Notes: a model not told the origin generated them from the letters alone. DNA of 41,952 nucleotides from JBKQHQ01 sp052148715 (GCA_052148715.1 JBKQHQ010000027.1:1-41952); one strand, 5' to 3'; shown: positions 30,509-39,043, numbered from the stretch's first letter. Made by a program: numbers and translations.

Positions 30509-31145
30509 TCCCGTTGTCCACATCATCGACGATGACGATGCCATGCGGGATTCGCTGGCGTTTCTGCTTGGCAGCGCGCGAATCCGAGTGCGCAGCTACG
30601 AGACCGCCGTCGCCTTCCTCAATTCGATCAACGGCATGGCGCCCGGCTGCATCATCACCGATGTGCGGATGCCGCAGATCAGTGGTGTCGAGTTGCTGCA
30701 GCGTCTGAGAGCGCTGGAGATTGGTCTACCGGTCGTCGTCATTACCGGGCATGGGGACGTGCCGCTGGCGGTCGAAGCCATGAAGCTCGGCGCGGTCGAA
30801 TTTCTCGAAAAGCCGTTCGACGACGAGGTTCTGTTAGCCGCAGTGAAATCCGCTCTGAACCGATCTGAGCGCAGTGTTCGCCATGATGCGGAACGGGCCG
30901 AGATCCATGATCGGCTCGATGCGCTTTCAACCCGCGAACGCCAGGTGCTCGGCGGGCTGATGGCCGGACAAGCGAACAAGGTCATTGCCTTCGACCTCGG
31001 CATAAGCCCGCGGACAGTGGAAATTTACCGCGCCAACGTGATGACGAAGATGAAGGCCACGAGCCTGTCGGACCTCGTGCGGATGGCGTTGTCGGCGGGG
31101 GTCTTGAGCGATCCCGCAAGGCCTGAGCGACAGCAAGGGCTCTAA
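30498..31145 (+). CDS. fixJ: FixJ response regulator
   Basis: Encodes 215 residues. N-terminal receiver with acidic cluster IIDDDDAMRDS, phosphoacceptor Asp55 (TDVRMP), Thr83-region TGHGDVPLAVEAMKLGAVEFLEKPF with Lys105. C-terminal LuxR-type helix-turn-helix (LSTRERQVLGGLMAGQANKVIAFDLGISPRTVEIYRANVMTKM), near-identical in layout to Bradyrhizobium FixJ. When phosphorylated, FixJ activates fixK. All receiver residues are intact although the partner fixL is truncated. AAGGAGGAC precedes the ATG. Confidence 0.93.
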   Translation: MSDDPVVHIIDDDDAMRDSLAFLLGSARIRVRSYETAVAFLNSINGMAPGCIITDVRMPQISGVELLQRLRALEIGLPVVVITGHGDVPLAVEAMKLGAVEFLEKPFDDEVLLAAVKSALNRSERSVRHDAERAEIHDRLDALSTRERQVLGGLMAGQANKVIAFDLGISPRTVEIYRANVMTKMKATSLSDLVRMALSAGVLSDPARPERQQGL

Positions 31146-31170
31146 CGCAAATTCGAGCTCGGCAGGCCTA

Positions 31171-31184
31171 TTGCGTTACATCAA
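31171..31184. promoter_or_regulatory. FixK2-type box upstream of the lone receiver (TTGCG-TTAC-ATCAA)
   Basis: Has TTGC in place of TTGA on the left arm; Bradyrhizobium FixK2 sites tolerate C at this position. It lies 77 bp upstream of the ATG at 31261 and just after fixJ. Confidence 0.45.
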
Positions 31185-31260
31185 AGCCGACACGCTGAAA
31201 CCGTGCAACAAGAGCATTCGGCTGCTTGGTCCCACGACCCGGGTCGTGGAGGGCGAATCC

Positions 31261-31662
31261 ATGGATGAGCATCGCGCCGTGTCGAGGCAAAGGCCCCTGG
31301 TCCTTGTTGTGGACGACGATGCTGCAGTGCGCAACTCACTGAGATTTTCCCTGCAAGTCGAGGGATTTGCAGTGAGTGACTTTCGCGACGGGAACGACCT
31401 TCTCGGCCAGGCCGAGTTGCCCGCCAGCGACTGCTTGGTCGTTGACTATCATTTGCCGGGCATGAGCGGCCTCGAAGTTCTCAATCGGTTGCGCGAGCGG
31501 CACGTCTCAGCCCCAGCGATCCTCATCACCAGCCATCCCAGCCCGATTCTGCGGGAGCGCGCCGCGGCCGCGGGCGCTCGCATCGTCGAGAAGCCGCTGC
31601 TGGGCGATGCCTTGATCGAGAGCGTCCGCGACCTGCTGGGAAGAATGCCACCGCGCGCCTGA
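31261..31662 (+). CDS. Single-domain response regulator next to fixJ
   Basis: Encodes 133 residues, a receiver domain and nothing else. The phosphorylation site is complete: acidic cluster VVDDDAAVRNS (Asp19-20), Asp62 in VVDYHLPGMSG, Thr90 in ILITSHP and Lys111 in IVEKPL. It has no output domain. Sequence style (RNSLRFSLQVEGFAV, KPLLGDALIESV) is close to the FixJ receiver, suggesting duplication. A single-domain receiver controlled by FixK and acting on FixL is known in Caulobacter (FixT), which makes a feedback or phosphate-sink role possible; the Cys cluster reported for Caulobacter FixT is not present here (one Cys). GGAGGG precedes the ATG. Confidence 0.85.
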   Translation: MDEHRAVSRQRPLVLVVDDDAAVRNSLRFSLQVEGFAVSDFRDGNDLLGQAELPASDCLVVDYHLPGMSGLEVLNRLRERHVSAPAILITSHPSPILRERAAAAGARIVEKPLLGDALIESVRDLLGRMPPRA

Positions 31663-31705
31663 GCGAGAGAGACAAGGAGTCACGAAAGCATGGAGCGTTA
31701 CGCAA

Positions 31706-33295
31706 TTAAGAACCGCCGATTGCCTTGGTTAGAAGATCGCTAATATCAGCGGGCATATCATTGCCGGCCCAGACGACGAACTGATCGGGACGAACGAGGA
31801 TCAGACGATGCCCATACGCCTCTCGCCCGTCGGCAAATGTGTCTCGGATAATCGAGAGTGGAATCCGCAGCGCTTTCGCGGTCGCTTCGAATGTGAGAAC
31901 CATAGAATCTTCAACGTCGAAAGCCAAGAGCGAGAACCATTCACCCAATCGCTCAAAGATATTTCGGCCGGACGATAGGCTCTGCGGCGCGAGATGATGA
32001 CCTGCCCTGGCTTCGTATAGATGATCCCCTATCGCGCTGCACACGCCACCGCCGGCGCCTAATACCAGCGGTGACCCTTCATAATTCGGTTCAAACCTAC
32101 GAATTTCAGAAATTGTTCCCGCACCGCGCGCCGCCCATGCTCTCTCAAAAGCCGCCTTGTCTCGGTCTGGGTGATAGGTGTGCAAAAATTTCCTGTCGGT
32201 GCTGATGAAATGCTCGATAAAGTCTTTTGCCGTTGACGCGAACACCGGCTGGCGTTCCAGGGTATATGAATCCAACAACACACGGCCGCCCCAGCCGCCG
32301 ATGGTTGCCGCCAACTTCCAGCCTAGATTTCTGGCATCCTCAAATCCGGTGTTGATCCCGTAACCGCCGTAGGGGGGATGGTTATGTGCGGCGTCGCCGG
32401 CTATAAAAACACGTTCGTTCCGGTACGTATTGGCCGTTGCTATTCGCAAGTCCCAAAAGCCAATGTGCGTGAAATCGCAATCAAATTCAGCACCCACAGC
32501 GGTATGTAGATATTTGCGAAAGTCGAAGTTGTCCCTGGTCGTATCGGGCGGCACAGGGGCATGGAAGAACCAGGTCTCTCGCGGATCCACCCGGCCAAAG
32601 AATTGCCAATAGCCTTCGAGGTTAGGATGCAGCACGTTGTAGAAAGATGTTCCGGGATAACGTTCCAGCAATTGGTTCAACTGGCTTGAACGAAAGACCA
32701 ATAACACCATAAGCATATCGTGGTGCGACCGGGTTTGCTCAATACCGGCTTTTTCACGCACAACCGACTTGCTGCCGTCGCAGCCAACCAGATATCTTCC
32801 TTGCAGGGTTCTGCGCTCGATTCCGTCGCTTTGCGAAACCGTGACGTACACGCCCGCGCGATCCTGCGTTATCTCCTCGGCCGACCAGCCATACAGCACG
32901 TCGACGCTTGGGAGCTTAGACACTCTGTCGCGCAGAACCTCTTCAGTCGCATATTGAGGCAATCTCTCGTTCGCTGTGAAATAATAGGGATCAACCACCG
33001 CCCTTTCGTACCAATCATAGTGATATTCGCTTAGCAGGTTGCCGTAGGCGGTGAGGCCGCCGATACCCGATTCTGCGGGAATCGGCGCCGCCGCCCGAAT
33101 CGAATCCTCAACATCCCAGAAATAGAAATGCTCCATCGTACGCTGGGTCAGGTTCTGTCCCTTGGGAATAGGCTGCGGCAATAAATGGCGCTCCACCACA
33201 ACGCAGGGCACATCCCTTTGCCCCAGTTCAATGGCGAGGCCCATACCCACCGGGCCCCCGCCCACTATCACGACGTCAGCTTCTTCAAGGCTCAT
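31706..33295 (-). CDS. FAD-dependent aromatic monooxygenase (PheA/MhpA-type)
   Basis: Encodes 529 residues of the class A flavin hydroxylases that hydroxylate phenolic compounds using NAD(P)H and oxygen. Motifs: dinucleotide fold VVIVGGGPVGMGLAIELGQ (about 9-27), DG motif YLVGCDGSKSVVREKAG, and GD motif VFIAGDAAHNHPPYGGYGINTGFEDARNLGWKLA. The last 120 residues form the thioredoxin-like domain of MhpA/phenol hydroxylases, ending RLILVRPDQFVVW. The gene is visibly less GC-rich than its neighbours, hinting at recent acquisition. AGGGA precedes the ATG. It is separated by 248 bp from the aldolase gene on the same strand, so probably its own transcript. Confidence 0.88.
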   Translation of the reverse strand: MSLEEADVVIVGGGPVGMGLAIELGQRDVPCVVVERHLLPQPIPKGQNLTQRTMEHFYFWDVEDSIRAAAPIPAESGIGGLTAYGNLLSEYHYDWYERAVVDPYYFTANERLPQYATEEVLRDRVSKLPSVDVLYGWSAEEITQDRAGVYVTVSQSDGIERRTLQGRYLVGCDGSKSVVREKAGIEQTRSHHDMLMVLLVFRSSQLNQLLERYPGTSFYNVLHPNLEGYWQFFGRVDPRETWFFHAPVPPDTTRDNFDFRKYLHTAVGAEFDCDFTHIGFWDLRIATANTYRNERVFIAGDAAHNHPPYGGYGINTGFEDARNLGWKLAATIGGWGGRVLLDSYTLERQPVFASTAKDFIEHFISTDRKFLHTYHPDRDKAAFERAWAARGAGTISEIRRFEPNYEGSPLVLGAGGGVCSAIGDHLYEARAGHHLAPQSLSSGRNIFERLGEWFSLLAFDVEDSMVLTFEATAKALRIPLSIIRDTFADGREAYGHRLILVRPDQFVVWAGNDMPADISDLLTKAIGGS

Positions 33296-33543
33296 ATAGT
33301 CCCTGCCGAGTCATTTGTTGCGCTTGCTTCAGTGCTGAGGAGGAGTCCGACTTTTTGCAGAGCGGCGTTGAACACGTCCGCGCTGCTGCGATCCCTTGCA
33401 AACACATCGTCCGTCAACCGCTCGACCGCTTCGAACCGGCAGGCTGAGCGAAGCTTCGGGTTTTTGCCCGGGATACGTTATCTTGCAATTCCGACGTGAG
33501 CCGCCTTGCCTGTGGCGAAACATTGTTCGCCGTATCATTGGTA

Positions 33544-34332
33544 TCAATAAGTCTTCGCCCCGCCGGGCGCCATCTGACCGCGCGCCTCGCGCACCTCCGC
33601 CGCTGCTGCATTGGCCATTAGCCGCGCGTCGCTCAGTAGAGTGCAGAGTTGGTATCCTTCGCCGAAACGGCGAATGGCGGTTTTAGCACCATCCGTGTGC
33701 ACGCCGGCGATCTTGCCGCTCTTGCGGGTCACCGTGCAGATGGTCTTGATCGCCGCCAGCACTTCTGAATCTTGCGGGTCGAGGGTGGGCGTCTTGCCCA
33801 TGCTGAGCGAAAGGTCGGAGGGCCCGACATAAATCCCGTTCAGGCCTTCCACGGATATGATCTCCTCGACGTTGTTCACTGCTTGCCGCGTCTCGACCAT
33901 GGCAAAGATGAGGACCTCGTCGTTCGCGTGCTGCCAGTAGTCGGCGCCGCCGTAGAGGGCAGCGCGATTAGGGCCGAAGCTGCGCGTGCCGCGCGGGGGA
34001 TAACGGCAAAAATTGACGAGCGCCTCGGCCTCCGCCTTCGAGTTGATCATCGGGCAAATGATGCCGTAAGCGCCCGCATCCAAAAGTTTCGCGGTCAGAA
34101 TCGGTTCGTTCCACGGCACGCGCACCATGGGCACCGCGGCTGTCGTCGAGATCGCCTGGAGCATGCCGACCGCCGCCTGGAAATCGACAGGCCCGTGCTG
34201 GAGATCAATCGTGACCGCGTCGAAGCCCTGATGCGCCATCACCTCGGCCGAAAATGGACTGGCTATCGCCAGCCATCCGTTGAGCACCGTGCCGCCGCCG
34301 GCAATAGTCTTGGCAATCGCGTTCTTGCGCAT
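33544..34332 (-). CDS. HpcH/HpaI-family aldolase
   Basis: Encodes 262 residues beginning MRKNAIAKTIAGGGTVLNGWLAI. This family of metal-dependent class II aldolases cleaves 4-hydroxy-2-oxo acids to pyruvate plus an aldehyde. Motifs: GFDAVTIDLQHGPVD (His base), VRVPWNEP, the Gly/Ala strand GAYGIICPMINSKAEAE, MVETRQAVNNVEEI (metal Glu) and GIYVGPSDLSLSMG (metal Asp). It follows the HpaB-type gene by 17 bp, with GGGGAAG ahead of the ATG, so both are one operon. Substrate unknown; the final aldol step of an aromatic pathway is the likely role. Confidence 0.87.
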   Translation of the reverse strand: MRKNAIAKTIAGGGTVLNGWLAIASPFSAEVMAHQGFDAVTIDLQHGPVDFQAAVGMLQAISTTAAVPMVRVPWNEPILTAKLLDAGAYGIICPMINSKAEAEALVNFCRYPPRGTRSFGPNRAALYGGADYWQHANDEVLIFAMVETRQAVNNVEEIISVEGLNGIYVGPSDLSLSMGKTPTLDPQDSEVLAAIKTICTVTRKSGKIAGVHTDGAKTAIRRFGEGYQLCTLLSDARLMANAAAAEVREARGQMAPGGAKTY

Positions 34333-34349
34333 GCTCGCTTCCCCATCTG

Positions 34350-35837
34350 CTATTCGGCGGCGGATCGCCGGCGCCCGGTCGCGCCGTCGGCAATATCCAT
34401 GTCGTCGAGAATTCGATCCACAGCGGCACGACGTTCGCCCCACGGGCAATTAAAGAAGCTGTAAAGGTCCATGATATGCGGCGGGCCGCCGTAGAACTTT
34501 TCGTATTGCGCGTGCCGGCCAGCGAAATCAGATCCCAGCAGGTCCCAGGCCATCTTTACGAACTTGTAGCGTTCATCCGCGGGTGTTGTCGGCAAAGCCC
34601 AGTATTTTTCAAAGGTCCGGCGCGTCTCCGGGTTGGCGAACACCGAGGTATCGGCGGGCAGCAGAAACGGTCCGGATCCCATAAGCGCGCGCACCTCTTC
34701 GGCAATTTGTTGGTAGTTATTCGCGCACCATTGCAATGCCGCATAGAGGAATCGACGGTTGACATGGATGTACCCGTTCGGCAGCGTCTGAAATTGATCG
34801 ATCTGCCCCGCCAGAAGGCCCAACAGCGACGCCTCCGCGGCTGCCAGCTTGCCAAGGGTCTGCTGGATGGCCGGAATGCCTATCACGCCCGCCATTTCGC
34901 AGGCCTTGTGCGCGATCCCGACCATCAGCTTTAGCTTCTCGATGAACCGCCAGTTGGATTGATGATTGCCCATCACGTGGGCGGGAGTCTTGAAGTACAT
35001 GTCTCGCATCAGCGGGACGTCGCGGTGGCAAAATATTCGATTCCACGGGATGCGCACGTTATCGAAGACCATGACGCCGTCGCTCTCATCGAATTGCGAC
35101 GCGAAGTAGTGATCGACCCTATTTTCTGCATTGAGCTCGAATGACTCGCGCACCCAGATCTGTACGCCCGGATGATTGATCGGGACGGCAAACGTCACCG
35201 CCTCGTTGGCCTGATCCGGTCCGAGCGGGATCATGCTGCCGATCCAAGCCTCGTCGGAAAACACCGCCGACGTCCCGAGCAACTTCAGGCCGCTGACCAC
35301 AATGCCTTCGGAATCCTCCGCGACGATTGCCAGGGCCGGGTTGACTGTTCCGGTGTCTGTGTACATTTTGGGGTCGCGCGACCCTTGCGGGGTCAGAACA
35401 AGGTAGCAAGCAAACAAATCACCCCGTCTCAGATAATCGAAATAGTCGATGACGTTTTGACCGAATCCCGCCCGGGCGGCATCGAATAATTCCGGCGCCA
35501 TCGCCATGCCGCCAATGAATGCCGGCACGTGATCAGGAGAACGCCCAAGCAAGCCGTGCGACCATTCGGCAACGCGCCGATGGCACTCCGCGCGCTGTTC
35601 GAGATCGGCGCGGGATTTCGGCAGCAGGAACCATGAGGTGAATCGCTCGCCGTCCTCGGCAAACGACATCACGCCGAGATTTTCGCTTTCGCGCTTGCGG
35701 TCATAGATCCGCGCGAACGATCGCGCCGTGTTGCGGAACGCCGGATGCTTGGTTACGTCGGTAACGAGCTCCCCGCCGATATAAACGCGACGGCCATCAC
35801 GCAGGGATGCCAGATAGTTCTCGCCCGTTCGCAACAC
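34350..35837 (-). CDS. 4-hydroxyphenylacetate 3-monooxygenase-family oxygenase (HpaB type)
   Basis: Encodes 495 residues from a GTG start (GAGGG about six bases before). Family features: SFAEDGERFTSWFLLPKSRADLEQR, DYLRRGDLFACYLVLTPQGSRDPK, VVSGLKLLGTSAVFSDEAWIGSM, VMVFDNVRIPWNRIF, and NYQQIAEEVRALMGSGPFLLPADTSVF, matching the HpaB/HpaH two-component FADH2 monooxygenases. It needs a separate flavin reductase (HpaC type), and none is visible in the window. Related members include decarboxylating and N-oxidising enzymes, so ring hydroxylation of a phenol is likely but not proven. Operon with the HpaI-type aldolase. Confidence 0.88.
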   Translation of the reverse strand: MLRTGENYLASLRDGRRVYIGGELVTDVTKHPAFRNTARSFARIYDRKRESENLGVMSFAEDGERFTSWFLLPKSRADLEQRAECHRRVAEWSHGLLGRSPDHVPAFIGGMAMAPELFDAARAGFGQNVIDYFDYLRRGDLFACYLVLTPQGSRDPKMYTDTGTVNPALAIVAEDSEGIVVSGLKLLGTSAVFSDEAWIGSMIPLGPDQANEAVTFAVPINHPGVQIWVRESFELNAENRVDHYFASQFDESDGVMVFDNVRIPWNRIFCHRDVPLMRDMYFKTPAHVMGNHQSNWRFIEKLKLMVGIAHKACEMAGVIGIPAIQQTLGKLAAAEASLLGLLAGQIDQFQTLPNGYIHVNRRFLYAALQWCANNYQQIAEEVRALMGSGPFLLPADTSVFANPETRRTFEKYWALPTTPADERYKFVKMAWDLLGSDFAGRHAQYEKFYGGPPHIMDLYSFFNCPWGERRAAVDRILDDMDIADGATGRRRSAAE

Positions 35838-35964
35838 GGTTCGCCCTCAGGGTTGGCGTTGACGTAGACGATGCCGCAGACACTATTGCATAACCTTCCT
35901 GTCGATGTCGCCTAGTCTCGACCCCACGTCAAGATTGCACTCTGGGGGCACCTGAGGGGGCGGG

Positions 35965-36732
35965 TCAGCGCCGCTTGCGGCCTTCTTGCAAGTGCGGGAA
36001 TCGCTCCGTCAGCAGTGAGCCTGGATAATACGTCGGCTTGAAAGCCGGCTGGGCACGGATGGCGTCGTACCAACGACGCACGCGTGGCAGGTCCTGCCAC
36101 GCCGTATCCTCGCCGAGATCCGCCATGCGGACGATGGCCGGCATCAGCGAGATGTCCGCCAGCGAGATATCTCCCCCAAGCAGCCAAGGCCCGCCGCTTT
36201 TCTTGATCTCCGTGTCCATGCGCTCATAAGTGCGGCGCAGCCGCTGCCTTGCGGCGTCCATCTCCTTCTGCGGGAAACCCTTGCGGCCCATCGTCAGCAT
36301 GAACTCCTTGCGCAGCGGCTTTGATTCCGCGAACGCCTGGAATTCCTCCCCGGTCATGGCGGCAAAGCGCGGGAGGAACGCGAGATTGAACGTCGGCACC
36401 CGCACCGCTGCTGCCGGCATCTCGTCGATGAAACGCATCAGTGCGCGCATATGCGCGCGCTGGGCGGGATCGCGTGGCGAAAAGCTCTGCGGCGCAGGCA
36501 CGACCTCATCGAGGTATTCGATGATAACCGAGGAATCGATGATGATGCTGCCGTCGTGATCGAGGGTCGGCACGACGCCGTTGGGATTGAGTGCAAGATA
36601 GCCTGGCTTGAGCTGGTCGCCGGCCAACAGATCGAGCCTCTTCTCCTCGAACGGCAGCGCCTTCGCGTTCAAGACGAAGCGCACCCGCTGGCTGCAGGTC
36701 GATTGTGGCGCGTTATAGAGAATGAAGGACAT
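35965..36732 (-). CDS. Glutathione S-transferase family protein
   Basis: Encodes 255 residues with the thioredoxin-like N-domain MSFILYNAPQSTCSQRVRFVLNAKALPFEEKRLDL, GYLALNPNGVVPTLDHDGSIIIDSSVIIEYLDE (GSH cis-Pro and Ser motifs), and a helical C-domain with LLGGDISLADISLMPAI (the N-capping box). STCSQRVR with Cys13 is close to the zeta-class pattern S-x-C-x-x-R-V-R of maleylacetoacetate/maleylpyruvate isomerases, so an isomerase role in ring degradation is possible. ATG 36732 is chosen over GTG 36741. Divergent from the hydroquinone reductase. Confidence 0.83.
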   Translation of the reverse strand: MSFILYNAPQSTCSQRVRFVLNAKALPFEEKRLDLLAGDQLKPGYLALNPNGVVPTLDHDGSIIIDSSVIIEYLDEVVPAPQSFSPRDPAQRAHMRALMRFIDEMPAAAVRVPTFNLAFLPRFAAMTGEEFQAFAESKPLRKEFMLTMGRKGFPQKEMDAARQRLRRTYERMDTEIKKSGGPWLLGGDISLADISLMPAIVRMADLGEDTAWQDLPRVRRWYDAIRAQPAFKPTYYPGSLLTERFPHLQEGRKRR

Positions 36733-36795
36733 GATTTCCACTTTTGCCGTTCTCGCGTCATGGACTTGCTCCCGCCAAGGGAGAAGGCCGCTTCG

Positions 36796-36824
36796 TTGAC
36801 ATTATGTTCCGATCGTTACAAAAT
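36796..36824 (+). promoter_or_regulatory. Candidate sigma-70-type promoter for the hydroquinone reductase gene
   Basis: TTGACA (36796-36801), a 17-bp spacer, then CAAAAT (36819-36824), 61 bp upstream of the ATG at 36886. The -35 element is perfect and the -10 has four of six consensus bases. Confidence 0.4.
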
Positions 36825-36885
36825 GTCTAGCGCAGGAAAACATCACGAGTAGCGGCATGCGACGCGCTCGCGGCGGAGGATGGAC

Positions 36886-37860
36886 ATGGGTGTTTTGATC
36901 GACGGTGTCTGGACCGATGCCGAGCTGCCGCAAGAGACCGGTGAAGGGGGGCAGTTTCGCCGTGCGGACAGCCAGTTCCGCGACCGCATCACGGCCGACG
37001 GATCCTCCGGATTCAAGGCCGAGCCCGGCCGTTATCATCTCTATGTCGCACACAGCTGCCCATGGGCGCACCGCACCTTGATCTATCGTGCGGTGAAGAA
37101 GCTCGACGGCTTGATCTCGGTTGCCTATTCGATTCCCGGCTTGAAGGCGAGCGGTTGGACGTTCGAGAACGATCCGAGCTATCCGGATTGCCTTCCTGAC
37201 ACCCTGAATGGGTTCCATTACTTGCACGAGGCATACACTGCCAGCGAGCCGCGCTACACCGGCAAGGTGACCGTGCCTACGCTGTGGGACAGGAAGACCG
37301 GTCGGATCGTGAATAACGAGTCCTCCGAAATCATCCGCATGTTGAACAGCGAGTTCAACGCCATTACGGGTGACAGAAGCGATTTCTATCCGCTGGCCCT
37401 GCGCGCCGAGATCGATGCCGTCAACGAGCGCGTTTATCAGAACGTCAACAACGGCGTTTATCGGTGCGGTTTTGCCAAGTCACAGGCTGCCTATGACGAA
37501 GCCTACGACGGCCTGTTCGCCACCCTCGATGAGCTGGAGGAACGGCTGTCGCGGCACCGTTATCTGGTTGGGCACCGGATCACCGAGGCCGATTGGCGGC
37601 TTTTTCCGACCCTGGTGCGCTTCGATGTCGCTTATTTCTCGATCTTCAAGTGCAACAAGAAGCGCATTGCCGACTACTCAAACCTCTCGAACTATATGCG
37701 GGAACTCTATCAGGCGCCGGGCGTCGCCGGTACGGTGACACCGCGTTACTACGTGATTGGTTACTATTCGATTTCCAAATTGAACCCGACTATGGTCATA
37801 CCGAAGGGCACGCCCGTTGATCTCGGCCAACCGCACGATCGCGCACGGTTCGCCGCGTGA
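36886..37860 (+). CDS. Glutathionyl-hydroquinone reductase (xi-class glutathione transferase)
   Basis: Reduces glutathionyl-hydroquinones to hydroquinones, as PcpF and E. coli YqjG do. Encodes 324 residues, the expected length. Motifs: SCPWAHRTLI with catalytic Cys58, VTVPTLWDRKTGRIVNNESSEIIRMLN, and the C-terminal YLVGHRITEADWRLFPTLVRFDVAYFSIFKCNKKRI, all family hallmarks. ATG 36886 is preferred over 36880 because GGAGG lies seven bases before it. It may repair by-products of hydroxylated aromatics made by the neighbouring oxygenases. Confidence 0.92.
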   Translation: MGVLIDGVWTDAELPQETGEGGQFRRADSQFRDRITADGSSGFKAEPGRYHLYVAHSCPWAHRTLIYRAVKKLDGLISVAYSIPGLKASGWTFENDPSYPDCLPDTLNGFHYLHEAYTASEPRYTGKVTVPTLWDRKTGRIVNNESSEIIRMLNSEFNAITGDRSDFYPLALRAEIDAVNERVYQNVNNGVYRCGFAKSQAAYDEAYDGLFATLDELEERLSRHRYLVGHRITEADWRLFPTLVRFDVAYFSIFKCNKKRIADYSNLSNYMRELYQAPGVAGTVTPRYYVIGYYSISKLNPTMVIPKGTPVDLGQPHDRARFAA

Positions 37861-38473
37861 ATGCGAGGACGGGCTGGAGCGCTGGCATAGCGTCCGGCGT
37901 CCACGCTAAAGACGCGCATCGCGCTTAAGGATAAGATCGACGGGGGAGCGCCGAGCCGCCCGTCGCTACCATCCGTCGGTGTCACGTCAACCGTAAAAAT
38001 ACCAGCAGGTACAGCGCGATGACGGCAAGTCCGGCGCAGATGTCGGGGGGCCGCGGGCAGGCGCCGTGACGCAATCTCGGGCATGGCGACAGGTAGGTAG
38101 TAGCAATTTCCCCGCAGAAGCCCCATATTGTACGCATGACGATGGTCGTGAAGCCGAAATTTCTTACCGTATCCAGAAAAATCGCGTCAGACTCGGCGGG
38201 CCGAACTGGATCGTCTGTCCGCCCGCGAGTAAACGCCTCATCAGGGCTGGCCTTCGTTGCGCTCGCACGACCACGCGAGGACGGCCGAATTTAGCGCGAT
38301 ATGATCGCGATATGCGAGGCCGAGCCTGAAAACTTGGCCTTTTCGCCGTCGAGCAATCCTTCTTGATTGCGCCTGAACCCACGTTTGCCGCGCCGGTGGC
38401 GCGGCCAAGCCTTGCCGAACTCGCTGCCGCCTGACGTGCTGCATTCTTCAACCGACCAGGAAGGAATTCTATT
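37861..38473. other. 613-bp stretch without a convincing gene
   Basis: Several overlapping open frames of 60-120 codons exist on both strands, but none has a ribosome site, a recognisable protein pattern or a plausible composition. I see no tRNA, repeat or clear terminator. AGGA before the TTG at 38474 belongs to the S21 gene. The stretch may hold the S21 promoter and leader. Confidence 0.4.
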
Positions 38474-38749
38474 TTGCAGGTATTCGTCCGTGACAACAAC
38501 GTGGACCAAGCACTTCGGGTGCTAAAAAAGAAAATGCAACGAGAGGGTGTATTTCGCGAGATGAAGCGTCGACGGTTCTACGAGAAGCCGTCGGAGAAGA
38601 CGACGCGAGAGAAAAGTGAGGCCATCCGCCGAGCCCGCAAACTGGCACGCAAGCAAGCCCAGCGCGAAGGCTTGATTGCGGCGCCGAAGAAAAAAGAGCC
38701 CGTGGGCGGCAGGCCGGTCGGACAACGCCCGGCGCCGTTCCAACGTTGA
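38474..38749 (+). CDS. rpsU: 30S ribosomal protein S21
   Basis: Encodes 91 residues from a TTG start, with AAGGA seven to eleven bases ahead. The family signature is complete: VFVRDNNVDQALRVLKKKMQREGVFREMKRRRFYEKPSEK, followed by the basic helix KSEAIRRARKLARKQAQREG. S21 binds the small subunit near the anti-Shine-Dalgarno region. The C-terminus is extended by a Pro/Gly/Arg tail as in many alphaproteobacteria. Alphaproteobacteria often carry more than one rpsU copy; this may be the secondary, stress-linked copy. Confidence 0.92.
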   Translation: MQVFVRDNNVDQALRVLKKKMQREGVFREMKRRRFYEKPSEKTTREKSEAIRRARKLARKQAQREGLIAAPKKKEPVGGRPVGQRPAPFQR

Positions 38750-38776
38750 CGGCCGAGCCCGAGGAGAATTTGCCAT

Positions 38777-39043
38777 ATGGCGACGCGAGAACGAGCAACG
38801 ACCCTGACCAAGGGAACAATCAACTTGGAGGAGCCTGCGGTGGAGCCATTGGGGCAGCGCAAGCGACCTGAGAAGGGTCAATTCCGCCTCCAAGTGGACA
38901 GGCAAACCAAGGCCTCATACGTGACCTATGAAGCCGCCGAAGAGGCCGGCAGGGCCATCAAGCAGGGACACCCGATCCTGCTCGTGGCTGTGTACGACGC
39001 CGTCACTGGCGAGAACAAAGTTATCGAACTGCCAACACTCTAA
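38777..39043 (+). CDS. Conserved small protein of unknown function, Hyphomicrobiales type
   Basis: Encodes 88 residues. A disordered N-terminus (about 1-30) leads to a compact part FRLQVDRQTKASYVTYEAAEEAGRAIKQGHPILLVAVYDAVTGENKVIEL, with an alpha/beta pattern that looks like a small DUF known from Bradyrhizobium relatives. GAGGAGAA lies eight bases before the ATG. It follows rpsU by 27 bp, so probably the same transcript. Function unknown. Confidence 0.7.
   Translation: MATRERATTLTKGTINLEEPAVEPLGQRKRPEKGQFRLQVDRQTKASYVTYEAAEEAGRAIKQGHPILLVAVYDAVTGENKVIELPTL

Noticed and set aside
37764..38126. Possible minus-strand gene or short membrane peptide near 38000
   Set aside because: A run resembling a membrane helix appears in one frame but has no start codon or ribosome site; the other frame has no family pattern.
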